The translations under genes were made by a program, and so were the position numbers. A stretch of DNA of 64,000 bases from Verticillium longisporum (taxonomy: Eukaryota > Ascomycota > Sordariomycetes > Glomerellales > Plectosphaerellaceae). The notes under the pieces were generated by a model. It did not search any database. It saw only the letters and a program-made list of their open reading frames with translations, and had not been told where the DNA came from. Shown here piece by piece: positions 10,926 to 20,681 of this stretch (its first letter is position 1; every line of letters starts with the position of its first letter). Location of the stretch: the NCBI GenBank assembly GCA_019188255.1, contig JAETXT010000010.1:186001-250000 (forward strand), given 5' to 3'.

Positions 10926-11930
10926 ATGCGCTCCGACGCCATGTCCGCCCTCCTCCTGCCCCTCCTCCTCTCCCTCCCCGCCGCCGCAGCAGCCGCCAAA
11001 CCGCCCAAGAACGCCATCCTCCTCTCCCAGGTCAAGACGCTGACGCTCCGCGGCGACGGCGCCCAGACGACGCACCGCCGCCTCCCCGCCGTGCCGCAGC
11101 TCAAGTGCCTCTCGGCCCCGAAGCTCTGCGCCCTGCACCCGATCGACGTCCTGCGGTGCACGAACCAGGGGTCCGGCTACGACGCCGAGGACGTGCAGTG
11201 GTCCTGCGCCGCCAACCTGCCCGTCGACCTCAAGCTCGGCAACACCGACGTCGTGTGCGAGGGCTACAGCTCGGCCAACGACCCCTACGTCCTCAAGGGG
11301 AGCTGCGGCGTCGAGTACCGCGTCGTCCTGACCGACGAGGGCGAGAGGCGCCACCCTAACCTCGCGGGCGGGAACGGCGGATGGGGCCGCGGCGAGGCCG
11401 GCGCGTCGGCGCTGCCGGGCTTGCTGTTCATGGTGCTCTTCGTCGGCGTCTTTGCGTGGATCGTCTACTCGGCGTGCGTCGCGCAGGATCGGAACAGGAG
11501 GCTCGGCGTGGACGGCCAGCGGCGCGGCTGGGGTGGTGGTGGTGGTGGTGGAGGAGGACCTGGCGGTGGATGGGGCGGAGGCTGGGGCGGCGGTGGCGGC
11601 GGGTGGCAGCCGTTCAACCATGACGATGATCCCCCGCCACCGTACCCTGGCGCGAAGCCCTCGTCGAGCAACCAGCAAGGCCAGGGTTGGCGACCGGGCT
11701 TCTGGAGTGGACTGGCTGGTGGTGCAGCGGCTGGGTACATGGCAGGCGGCAGGAACAACAACAACAACAACAACCGCAACGATAGGAGGACTGGCTTTGG
11801 CGGTGGAGGCTACGGCTACGGCACCAACGACGGTTACGGCTGGGGCGCCGGCCCCTCGAGGACCTCTTCAGGGTCCAGCTCATCGGCGAGGCATGAGAGC
11901 ACTGGCTTCGGGTCCACAAACAGGAGATAA
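10926..11930 (+). CDS. SARAF-like store-operated calcium entry regulator
   Basis: A single-exon gene for 334 residues, similar to SARAF/TMEM66, the ER membrane protein that dampens store-operated calcium entry in animals. A signal peptide covers about residues 1-24. The luminal domain at about 25-140 contains the family's features: KNAILLSQVKTLTLR, paired cysteines (C61, C68, C78, C94, C111, C127), the LRCTNQGSG and VQWSCAANLP segments, and VVCEGY. One transmembrane helix lies at about 163-184. The cytosolic tail is very rich in Gly, with runs of Gly/Trp and Asn (about 200-334), a low-complexity composition. The start is the ATG just before the signal peptide; an in-frame ATG 81 bases upstream would bury it. 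The role in fungi is inferred from the family. Its 3' end converges with bre1. Confidence 0.85.
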   Translation: MRSDAMSALLLPLLLSLPAAAAAAKPPKNAILLSQVKTLTLRGDGAQTTHRRLPAVPQLKCLSAPKLCALHPIDVLRCTNQGSGYDAEDVQWSCAANLPVDLKLGNTDVVCEGYSSANDPYVLKGSCGVEYRVVLTDEGERRHPNLAGGNGGWGRGEAGASALPGLLFMVLFVGVFAWIVYSACVAQDRNRRLGVDGQRRGWGGGGGGGGGPGGGWGGGWGGGGGGWQPFNHDDDPPPPYPGAKPSSSNQQGQGWRPGFWSGLAGGAAAGYMAGGRNNNNNNNRNDRRTGFGGGGYGYGTNDGYGWGAGPSRTSSGSSSSARHESTGFGSTNRR

Positions 11931-12401
11931 AGCTGCTTGGTTCCCCTCATCGTGCTGACTTGGTCAGCTGGCATCACCATCCTAGATAGCTTACGCAAAT
12001 GGCAACACTGGTTGGTATTGCTCGATTCTACGTCTAGTGGGAACCATGTTCCTACAACGATGCGCGTCTTGCTAACAGCGACGCCACCACAATGCATCCG
12101 CTCTCTCGCCGGACCTGTCCGTAGGCCGCCTCGAGAGCACATCCGCGGATACATATGATACAGGTAGAAATACACAGCCAGCCCTTTCCAATCGCGGTAG
12201 TGGAGTGAGTGGCCTTGCTCTTGCGCGACCAGAAAAGGTATCATCCATGGAACACCAAACCCCAGAACACCCAAACACCCTTGAGTTGGCTGGCGAACAA
12301 GCTACCACCCCGCCCCCGGTTCCTTCCGTTTAATGCAGGATCCAATCGAACAAAGAGAAAAGAGCCAACGAGCTTTCGCGAGTCTCGTTCCTCGTGCGTT
12401 T
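11931..12401. other. Convergent 3' spacer, SARAF-like and bre1
   Basis: 471 bases between two tail-to-tail genes. It is expected to hold both 3' untranslated regions and I see nothing else. Confidence 0.5.
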
Positions 12402-15028
12402 CTAGTGGTGAACAGACAACGAATCCTTGCGATCAAAGGATGTGGCGCAGGTTGGGCACTTGCGCATGCGGTTGCTGATGCGATCGTCGATGCAGGACAT
12501 ACAGAACAGGTGACCGCACGTCTTCAGGACAGTGTCTTTGAAGTTATTCCGGCAAACTGAGCAAAGCGCATACGACTGGCGACTTGGGTTAGCATGTTCT
12601 TCAATGGAAGAAAGGGGGCATGGCGAAACGTACTCGTAGCATCTCCTCTTCTTCAGAAGAGTTGCTCAATGCCTTGCGCTTCCAGTCCTCCTTCTCCTTC
12701 TTGATAAATTCGACCCTTGCTCTGAGACGTTCGAGCTCTGACTCCTGTGACGTGGTCCGCTCTCTTGTGCTCGCAGTGGCTGCGTCTTTCGCCTTGATTT
12801 GGTTCGCCAGTTCGTTGACTTGAGCCTTGTACGTATCGGCTCTCCTGATCGACTCTACACTGTTCGCCTCCATCTTCTTATGCTCGGCTGCCAGGTTCGC
12901 ATTCGCCATCCGAAGGTCTGACAGCTGCTTCTCCAAGTTGCTGATCAACACTCTATGCTGAGCCTCCACTTGCTAGAGCTGTGAGAGGATGTCGCGGGTC
13001 TTTCTGTTTTGGTTTCGCAGCGCAAGCAGTTCACGGTCCCGGAAATCGGCGTCTTTGCGAACAGCGAAATACTTCGAGTCAACCTTTTGCTTCTCGGCTA
13101 GCACCGCAGCAACCCGATCCTCGAGGGCCGAAAAGTCCATGACCTTCTTTTGCGCCAGCGTCATGGATCGCTTGTACGCTTGTTGGAGCGCTGGCAATTC
13201 CTTGTTGATCGACTCGAGATCAGCCTGGAGTTTCCGGTATTTCGTCAACAGTTCCTCCACTGGAAGGCTGTCGATGGCTGGGTCGGCATCGGCCATAGGT
13301 CTGTCCTCGTCGGGTTTCACTCGCTGTAGCTCGAGTTCAAGGGCTGTGATGCGATCGTCCTTTGCGCCTGCCAGCTCTTGAATGTGTTGCAGCGCCGTCT
13401 TCTCCTCCTTCTGGCTCGCCTCCAGCATGCTAGCTTTTGCGAACCACTCGTCCCTTGCGGCTCTGAGACGTGTGACATCTCCTTCGCGCTCCTCGACCTG
13501 GCGCTCGAGGTCGGCAATGTGTGTTTGCGCCTCGTCGTTCAATTTACTTCGGAAGGCCTGTCGTTCGAATTGCAACCTTTCGGACTCTTCTCGCAGTTGC
13601 TTGTTGGCCGCTTCTAGGTGATTGATCCGCTTGATCAAGTCCTCGTTTTGCGCTTTGAAGGCCTTGAAGACGTCGGTTCGAATGTAGTCCTCATCCGACA
13701 TGCCTTCACGTTGCGTTTTCAGGGTCGAGTTCTCCTCCTGCAACGCTGCAAGGTCTGTATGTGCAGTCTCTAGTTGCTCCTTCTGTTTGACGAGGACCGC
13801 CGATGCTTCCTCTAGCTTCAGCAAGGTCTCGGCAGCGTTGCCATTCAAGGCAGCAGCTTCAGCACCGTTCTCGCCGGCCGTGCCCCCTTGTGTTGCGTTG
13901 GCGAGAAACTGCTTCTCCAGCTTTTGAACTTGTGCGCTCTTCAACCTCTTTTCCCGTCGCTCAGCTTTGAACCATTCAAGAGTCTTCTTGTTAAGGTCCT
14001 CTGAAAGCTGCTGGTTCTCATGCTGAGAGCGATCGAGCTGAACAAGATAATCTTTTTGCTGTGCGAGCAGGGCATTCACTCTGTTCTCCAAATCGGCAAT
14101 ATTCGGCGTGATTTGTCCACGCGACGTTGCGATCCGATTAATGACAGCCTCAGCCCTCTCGCGCAGCGTCTTGGTCTTGTCGTTAAGATGTTCCTGAAAA
14201 GTCGTGCTGTCTTTAAAAGTAGTACCTGTGATGTATGGTGGTTCTGCGATCAAGTTAGACAGGGCCATCGAGGAGTGGGCTATTGGCACGACGAACCTGT
14301 TGGTCCTGATGGCGCTGGCAGTGTCGGGTTGACGAGCAGTTCCATTTCTTGTAGCACCTGAAGGGGACGGTCAGCGCCGATGACAGGGTATCGCAGATGG
14401 GCGCAACACTGACCTGTTCCCACCATATTTCGATCAATCTTATTTGGTCGTCGCGATGGGCTACATGAGTTTGCAGCTTATCAACGCGACCTTCCAGCTC
14501 AGCCTTATCGCGCTTGGATTCCTGGAAGGCTCGCCAGATGGCTCCCTTTTGGTAATTCTGCGGCCCGAATTAGCGTTTCGTCTTTGCAGCGAGTTTCCGT
14601 CGCAGGTCGATGATGAGATGGAGGGCCACGGAGCGGTGAGTCTGTTGAACAAGCCACAAAGGCTGCTGCTGACAGGTGGATCCCAAAAAGACTTCGAGCT
14701 CCCGGTCGCGTGCCATCGCGTATTTCCAAGGGGGTGGGGGGGAAAGAGCCAAAGTCAAGTCGGCGACAAAGTATTACGCAGGGACATGGCTCGTCCAAAG
14801 GGAGATAGTTGGAAAGAGGGGAGGAGCGGTCTCGTGACAACTTACCTCAATCCAATGTTCTTCTGACTGCTCGCCGGTATCGCCTTTCGACTTGTTGCCA
14901 TTGACGCTTTGATGACGCTTGCTGGGAGGCGCTATGTCATCAGCGCCGCTGATGGCTGGTCGCTTTCGATCTTCCATCTTGGTCAATGATGACGGCCGGG
15001 GCGAGGCAGGCTTGATGGCTACAGGCAT
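12402..15028 (-). CDS. bre1: E3 ubiquitin ligase Bre1 (histone H2B), interrupted by one in-frame TAG
   Basis: Bre1 works with the E2 Rad6 to monoubiquitinate histone H2B on chromatin, upstream of H3K4/K79 methylation. Five exons give 723 residues (introns 14558-14845, 14358-14413, 14244-14296 and 12576-12633). The N-terminus MEDRKRP...[11 protein letters not shown], the long coiled coil (about 90-650) and the C-terminal C3HC4 RING ([20 protein letters not shown] and on, about 670-710) ending in SVHH* are typical of fungal Bre1. The start at 15028 precedes MEDRKRP by 17 residues; 14977 is the alternative. The oddity is codon 553 (12973-12975), a TAG in the coiled coil between DILSQL and QVEAQHRVL, where a Lys or Glu is expected. 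Coding is in frame on both sides and no acceptable intron removes the stop. If real, the RING would be lost. The true terminal stop is also TAG. Confidence 0.92.
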
Positions 15029-15759
15029 GGGCGAAGTCGCGAGGCGCGGCGAATCATGGAAGGGTGAGAAAGAGGCTGGGACGCGACTCCAAGGGGCTCA
15101 AGGAATCGACAACAGAGCGAGCGCGGACGTCTGTCCGAAGGGTGCCGAAGGATGTTGGAGGCCCCGAACAGTGTCGTGATGGGATCGGGCTGGCCGCGGT
15201 CGTGGAAAAGGCTGAGGGGGGAACGATGCCTCGCTGGCAAGAGGAGTTGAATTTTCGAGGTTCGACGCCTTCACTCGAAGCAAGAGGAAGCGCGGTCCCC
15301 CCTCTGAAAGGGGGTTAGCGTGACGCTAGCCTTTTCGAGCCTCGTCATCTTATCGATGCACGTGCGGTAGTCGGACCCCGCACAGGTGCGTTCAGGCGGC
15401 TAAGCTTCGGTCTGTTTTTTCGTGTTCTTTGGTGCAGCCTGGCTGGTCTAGGTCGTTCCCCCACTGATTGCTTCTGCTCCTGCTTCTGCATCGCTGCTCC
15501 TTCCGAAGCCAAATCTTTTTATCCACCTCCCAAAGCATTCCGGATCGGCTGGCTCCCTTCAACAGTCTTTTCCCACCTCCCCCCCTTTCATGCAGCCACT
15601 CTGAACTTTGATTGCGTTTTCTTCATTCTTTTACCAGCATCCACTTGTCACGCTTGCACATCTGGATCTGCCATGTAGCAGCGGCGACGAGACCCGCCAC
15701 TCCCCACCACCATCGCACATCTATCACCGTCTTAGCTTTGGTGATCGCCAACCGCCACA
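15029..15759. promoter_or_regulatory. Divergent promoter region of bre1 and bdp1
   Basis: 731 bases between two head-to-head housekeeping genes. The part next to bdp1 is pyrimidine-rich (about 15,470-15,700), as in many fungal 5' leaders. No clear TATA element was seen. Confidence 0.45.
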
Positions 15760-17562
15760 ATGAGTTCGATGATGAAGAAGAAGACGGGCAAGGGCTTCAA
15801 GCCCACGGCCAGGCCCCGCGTCCCCGGCGCATCGCAACCCGCCAGACACCTCGCCGACACACCACCCGCTCCTCCGACCTCCCAAACACCCGCACCCACC
15901 ACAGAACAGGACGCCTCCCAGAGCGCTACACCCTCGACAACTCGTGTGCTACAGCCTGGACATTCAGATGATGCGCCTATACAATCCAGCGATAAAAATG
16001 CGCCCTTGTCGACAAGCCCGAAAACGGCGGACAGTACAGCCGACCCGACACCTACCGGTACAACACCAATACCAATAGAAAACGGCAGTTCATTGGCTTC
16101 GATCAAATCCTCGCAGGCCACCACCACTGCTGTGAAAGTTTCTTCCTCGGCACCCTCGGCCGCAACGCGTCAGTCCGGAAGCGCGGGTGCGACAGAACAC
16201 CCCGCGGCAGATGCCTCCCAACCCATTCCGACCATAGAGATTGCACCAGCAGAAGAAGACGATCAGTCCTCGACGGAACCAACGTCTGCGAAACGCAAGA
16301 AGCAGACACCCGCCAAGAAGGCAGCCGGCAAGCGCGCAGCTGTTCCGACGGAGGACGAAAACGGCGAGGCCGCTGAATCTGAGACGAGCCCAGATGGCGA
16401 AGCCGCAGGTCCGAAAAGGCGACGCCCAACAAGAAAGATGGGCGCAACACAAGACGGTGAAGCCGCAGCACGGCAGCCTCGGAAGAGGAAACAGCCGTCG
16501 GCGGAGGGGGCCGAAGGGGAGGCCACCGGCGCAGAGACCCCCGCGCCCAGGAAGCGGCGAGAGCGATCAGCGACGCCGGACGACGCAGACCAGCAAACCG
16601 TGGATCCCAGCGTGCTCACTCTGAAGGACCTTACTGTGGACCTGCGCATCGGCAAAAAGTTCAAGCGCTACGACGAGATCCTGCAGCGGGAGCGCGAAAA
16701 GCAGGCCAAGATTGCAGCGGCCAGGAAACAGCGGGCGCTTAGCAAGAGCGGCCGGGGCGTCAGCATGGACCCGTCCGAACCGTCGAGCACGCCGCTGCCG
16801 GGCATCGACAAGGAGGACTCGACGCCGGCGCCGGTGCCGGTGGCGCCCGCGCAGTTGCAGCTCGACTCGCTGGGGCCCCAGTTCATCGAGGTGGACGGCC
16901 AGATTGTGCTCGACCAGCGCTCGCTCCAGGTCGACGCCCACGCGCGCGCCGAGCAGCGCGACCTGGCCGAGGGCATCACGCGCGAGGAGCAGGAGGAGCA
17001 TGACTTCAGCCACCACGTCACGAGCAACAGCTTCCTGCCCAAGACGTCCAAGATTCGCGGCCCCAACATTTGGAACGAGGAGGACACGGAGCTCCTGTAC
17101 CGCGGCCTCCGCATGTTCGGCACCGACTTTCAGATGATCTCGGCCATGTTCCCCGGCCGCACGCGCCGCCACGTCAAGATGAAGTTCAACCGCGAGGAGC
17201 GCCTCAACCCGACGCGCATCCACGCCGTCCTCGTCGGCGAGAAGACGGTCAAGATTGACCTGCAAGAGTACAAGCAGTGGACCAAGCGCAAGGAGGAGTT
17301 TGTCCCCACCGAGACCATCATGGCCGAGCAGCGCAGGGCCAAGGCCGAGTTTGACGCCGCGCAAAAGGCCAAGGAGGACGAGAAGAAGGCGGCCATGGAG
17401 GAGAAGCGCCGGAAGCTCTGGGCCGATGGCGAGGAGGAGGGCGCCGCCGCCGATTTGGCCGCCGAGGAGGAGGAGATCCGCAAGAAGAAGAAGGGCAAGA
17501 AGAAGAGGAAGAAGGACGACCTCGCCATGTACGGCGAGATTGTCGAGGAAAGCCTGGCGTAA
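15760..17562 (+). CDS. bdp1: Transcription factor TFIIIB subunit B'' (Bdp1)
   Basis: Bdp1 joins TBP and Brf1 to form TFIIIB and helps open promoters for RNA polymerase III, so it is needed for tRNA and 5S synthesis in the nucleus. A single exon encodes 600 residues. Residues 1-290 are a low-complexity Lys/Pro/Thr/Glu region with basic clusters. From about 430, the sequence GPNIWNEEDTELLYRGLRMF opens the extended SANT/Myb domain, which continues through ISAMFPGRTRRHVKMKF and RLNPTRI, the signature of this family. A charged, Lys/Glu-rich tail ends near KKKKGKKKRKKDD. The first ATG (MSSMMKKKTGKGFKP) matches the usual fungal N-terminus. The gene converges with rad23. No lesion was seen. Confidence 0.92.
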   Translation: MSSMMKKKTGKGFKPTARPRVPGASQPARHLADTPPAPPTSQTPAPTTEQDASQSATPSTTRVLQPGHSDDAPIQSSDKNAPLSTSPKTADSTADPTPTGTTPIPIENGSSLASIKSSQATTTAVKVSSSAPSAATRQSGSAGATEHPAADASQPIPTIEIAPAEEDDQSSTEPTSAKRKKQTPAKKAAGKRAAVPTEDENGEAAESETSPDGEAAGPKRRRPTRKMGATQDGEAAARQPRKRKQPSAEGAEGEATGAETPAPRKRRERSATPDDADQQTVDPSVLTLKDLTVDLRIGKKFKRYDEILQREREKQAKIAAARKQRALSKSGRGVSMDPSEPSSTPLPGIDKEDSTPAPVPVAPAQLQLDSLGPQFIEVDGQIVLDQRSLQVDAHARAEQRDLAEGITREEQEEHDFSHHVTSNSFLPKTSKIRGPNIWNEEDTELLYRGLRMFGTDFQMISAMFPGRTRRHVKMKFNREERLNPTRIHAVLVGEKTVKIDLQEYKQWTKRKEEFVPTETIMAEQRRAKAEFDAAQKAKEDEKKAAMEEKRRKLWADGEEEGAAADLAAEEEEIRKKKKGKKKRKKDDLAMYGEIVEESLA

Positions 17563-18194
17563 ACGGGCTCGTTCGATTAACGGGCGTTTGGTTCGGGGTG
17601 CGTTTGATGAACGATGGGGTTCAGGGACAGGACGGGGACGGGCAACAACACGGATCGATAATGATACCCCTTCCTTCGGTTATTGGGTCTCGCGGGGGGA
17701 TATAAACTGGCCCATAGCCGAAGTGACGGTAGCAAGGCGTTAGAAGCAACGGCTCGGAAGACACTTGGGTCAAGCAATGGGAAGCTCCGTTCACACACTC
17801 GTGTTTTGCTCCACGCGAACGTCACAATGGTAATATTGGCTAACAGGCCAAACAAGTGCTGTTACAAGATTGACCTTGGCCCTCGTTGGGGGACGAGATC
17901 ATCGCCTGGGGCGATCAATTCTCAGGGCGCTCTCGTCGTTGAACTGAAATCCTCTGTATTCTCATGTCTCGTAAGGCGACTTCAATGCCTCTGTGGCCAA
18001 CATGCTGAAGCCTGGAAAGCCTCCTCATCCGCATATACAGCGTCCCCGTGTGGAGCCGGGCTGACATGGCTGAAAGCCTTTCCTCCAGGTATCCTATAGC
18101 TACGACCCGCGGAGGGACTTTTTGCTTCCCCGTCACGACATTCTTCCATCATGATTCATTCGTTGAGAAAAAAAAAGGCAACATTTTCATTTGC
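17563..18194. other. Convergent 3' spacer, bdp1 and rad23
   Basis: 632 bases of tail-to-tail spacer with no open frame worth calling. It includes a short A-run near 18,170, close to the rad23 3' end. Confidence 0.45.
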
Positions 18195-19824
18195 TTAGTT
18201 GCCCTGTGGTCTGTCATCATCGTCCTCGGGCTGGTCGAACAGGAAGTTCGCCGCGAGCTCCTCGTTCTTGTCGCAGGCGAAGTAAGCCTGAATGGCCTGG
18301 TCGCGGTCAAAGCCAAGACGACAAAGCTAGAGACGAGTCAGTCGGTCATCTTGATAGTAATAAATTGAAGGGAAAACATACGCGCTCGATGGCATCCCGC
18401 TCCTCCTCGGTGACACTAATCGCCTGGGCGCCGGGAGGCAGGGGCACATCATCATCGACATCCTCGCCGAGCAGACTCAGGAATTGGTCAGGGTTGTTAG
18501 CGATCAATTGCGCGAGCTGAGGGTTGCCGGCACCGAGTTGTTGGAGAATGGGCTCAAGCATCTGGGGTTGCTGCTGAACGACCTGGCGAAGCTGCTGGAA
18601 TTGCGCGTTGTTCCGCAGGAAGTCCAGGTTGCCAAAGCCTCCGCCTTGAGCAGCGGCGGCGGCGGCAATGCCAGCAGCAGCACCAGCTCCGGCACCTGCA
18701 GCAGCAGCGGCACCAGCACCAGGGCCACCGCTGCCACGTCCACTGCCACCCCGCTGCTGAGCCGCAAGATCAAAGAGGTTCACGTTGCCGTCATCACCTG
18801 CATTGTCGCCACCGGCAGGCTGGGCGGGAGCGGCGGCGGGCGCGGACGGCGCCTGGCGCTGCTCCTGCTCGCGCTGAGCGTCCTCGGGGATGCCCTGTTT
18901 CGCAGTCAGTGCCTGATCCTTCAAGTTCTCCGGTCGGCACTTACCGTCAGTAGATATTCGACAGCACGGTCGGGGTTGTAGAACGCAGCGCGCAAGGCAG
19001 CGTCGATCTGGGAGCGCTCAAAGCCCATGGCCTCCATGTTAGCGACAACCTCGGCACGCTGAGCGCCCATGGCCATCGAAGGGTCAGTGGGCGCGCCATC
19101 GCCACCAGCGCCAACCCTAGCGGCGGGGGTCGGGGTCGAAGGCACGGCGGCCTGGGTCGAAGCCTGAGGAGCGGCAGGAACAGCTGGGGTCGCGGCAACA
19201 GGCTGCGCCGGGGTCGAGGGCACAGCGGATGAGGAGGCAGCAGGTGCGGCAGGCTTGGCTTTGGGCTGCGCAATGGTTAGCCAACAGGGATTTCGTGGAT
19301 GGAAAAAGCAGTGATGCCAACCTTCTGGATCATGCAAACGACGAATCCCTTCTCCTCGATCTTGTACGACTCAACAGTCTCCTCGTCCTTTAGGATCTTG
19401 CCTGGATTAGGTCAGCGCAAAAGTTGCACAGCAAGGAAGTTGCAGCACGTCGTGGGAGCCGAGCCGCGGTCGCATACCAGAGTAGATAAGCTTCTGCTCC
19501 TTGGCATCCCATCCCTTCTCCTCTGAGATTCTTTGCTTCACAGTAGAGATCTAGGCAAGGGGTTAGCTTTGGTCGGGTCAACAGAGATGGGTAAAGCTTC
19601 GGCTCTGATTTTGATCGGTGTGCGGGGGGAAGAGGACGTACGAGGTCGGTGGGTTCGACGTCAAGCGTGAACTTGTTCTGCTTGAGGTCCTGCACGTTGG
19701 GTTAGCGTTCGTTTTCTTTTCCATACCAGGTCAAACGGCGTCGACATGACGGCGACAGAGGGAGAGCTTTGGGGGCGGGTGGCGGGGATGAGGATAGCTT
19801 CCATACCTTAAAGGTGACCTTCAT
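18195..19824 (-). CDS. rad23: UV excision repair protein / proteasome shuttle Rad23
   Basis: Rad23 carries polyubiquitinated proteins to the proteasome and stabilises Rad4/XPC in nucleotide excision repair. Seven exons give 394 residues (introns 19690-19806, 19551-19641, 19402-19477, 19266-19321, 18895-18944 and 18327-18381). The first exon encodes only MKVTFK. Domains in order are a ubiquitin-like domain (1-73, with [14 protein letters not shown]), an Ala/Pro linker, UBA1 (about 138-183, [20 protein letters not shown]), a Gly/Ala-rich linker, the XPC-binding domain (about 269-325, [18 protein letters not shown]) and UBA2 (about 342-385, [20 protein letters not shown]). This is the complete family architecture. 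Four of the six introns fall in or at the edge of the ubiquitin-like domain. All junctions keep frame. Confidence 0.95.
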
Positions 19825-20681
19825 CTTGGCGAGGGGGCAGGGTGCAGCTCGGAGCTACAGAGGTCGGTGGGAGAATGTGAGGTGAGTCGGCTCGAGGTGA
19901 AGCTGGGACGGCGGAGAAGGGCCAGCAGTCTGCAATGCAGGATATAGGGTGGTGTTGTTGGGGTTGTTCCCGGCAAGGCACGAAGAAGTTTGTTTATGCG
20001 GGTAAGGCAGGTAGGTGGGTGAGGGAAGATGACGAAGTGAAGGGCAACCTGGACTGGAGGTCCCTCGACTGGTCCTGGTGCAGAAGGAGCCAGCGGGGCC
20101 TCGAGCGGGAAGGTGGGGTTTGGGGGCTTTCCTTCTCACCGGTTGCCTAAACGGTGCGAGGGAGGCAGGTACAGTAAGGTACCTAAGGTACCTACCTCCC
20201 TTGGTGTGGCGGTGCACGTGAAGCATCCTGACCTTTCCCTGACACCATCACTGCACACAAGTAACAAACAACATGGACAACCATGTCCAATCCTCGGACC
20301 GGCGTCATATCATTGATTTATTCTTGCCCTCTTTGCCCTCTCCGAGTTGTCCTCTCCGAGTGTCCTCTCAGAGGTTTTGCAGGCTTCCAGCGTCTACCTC
20401 ATGATTTTCCTTCCCTCTCTAACCTCGCCATTTCGACCCACCTCTTTCAACGCCTCGCTGAATCATAAATAACAAATGGTATCTCTCTTTTAAGTAGTGC
20501 CCGTTCTTCAGGCCATCTTTCCCTCCCTTCCTTTCCTGACAAAGAAAATGAAACATGTATCATGACGATGAGCCTTCGTCCAACGAATGGCTCGGGAACT
20601 TCTTCCGCCTGGTGAAGCCAGCCATCACAGGTCTCGCCGCTGCTGCACCTCGAGGCAGGCAGGGCACATGCACATGGGCGC
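19825..20681. other. Promoter side of rad23 and 3' side of the four-helix protein
   Basis: No convincing coding frame. It contains a GGTACCTAAGGTACCT cluster at 20167-20199, similar to others scattered in spacers of this window. Confidence 0.45.

Noticed and set aside
5598..12975. Reassignment of TAG to a sense codon, suggested by two internal TAGs
   Set aside because: TAG is the natural terminal stop of bre1, slc1, the DENN/LCHN-type gene and the FAD oxidase in this same window.
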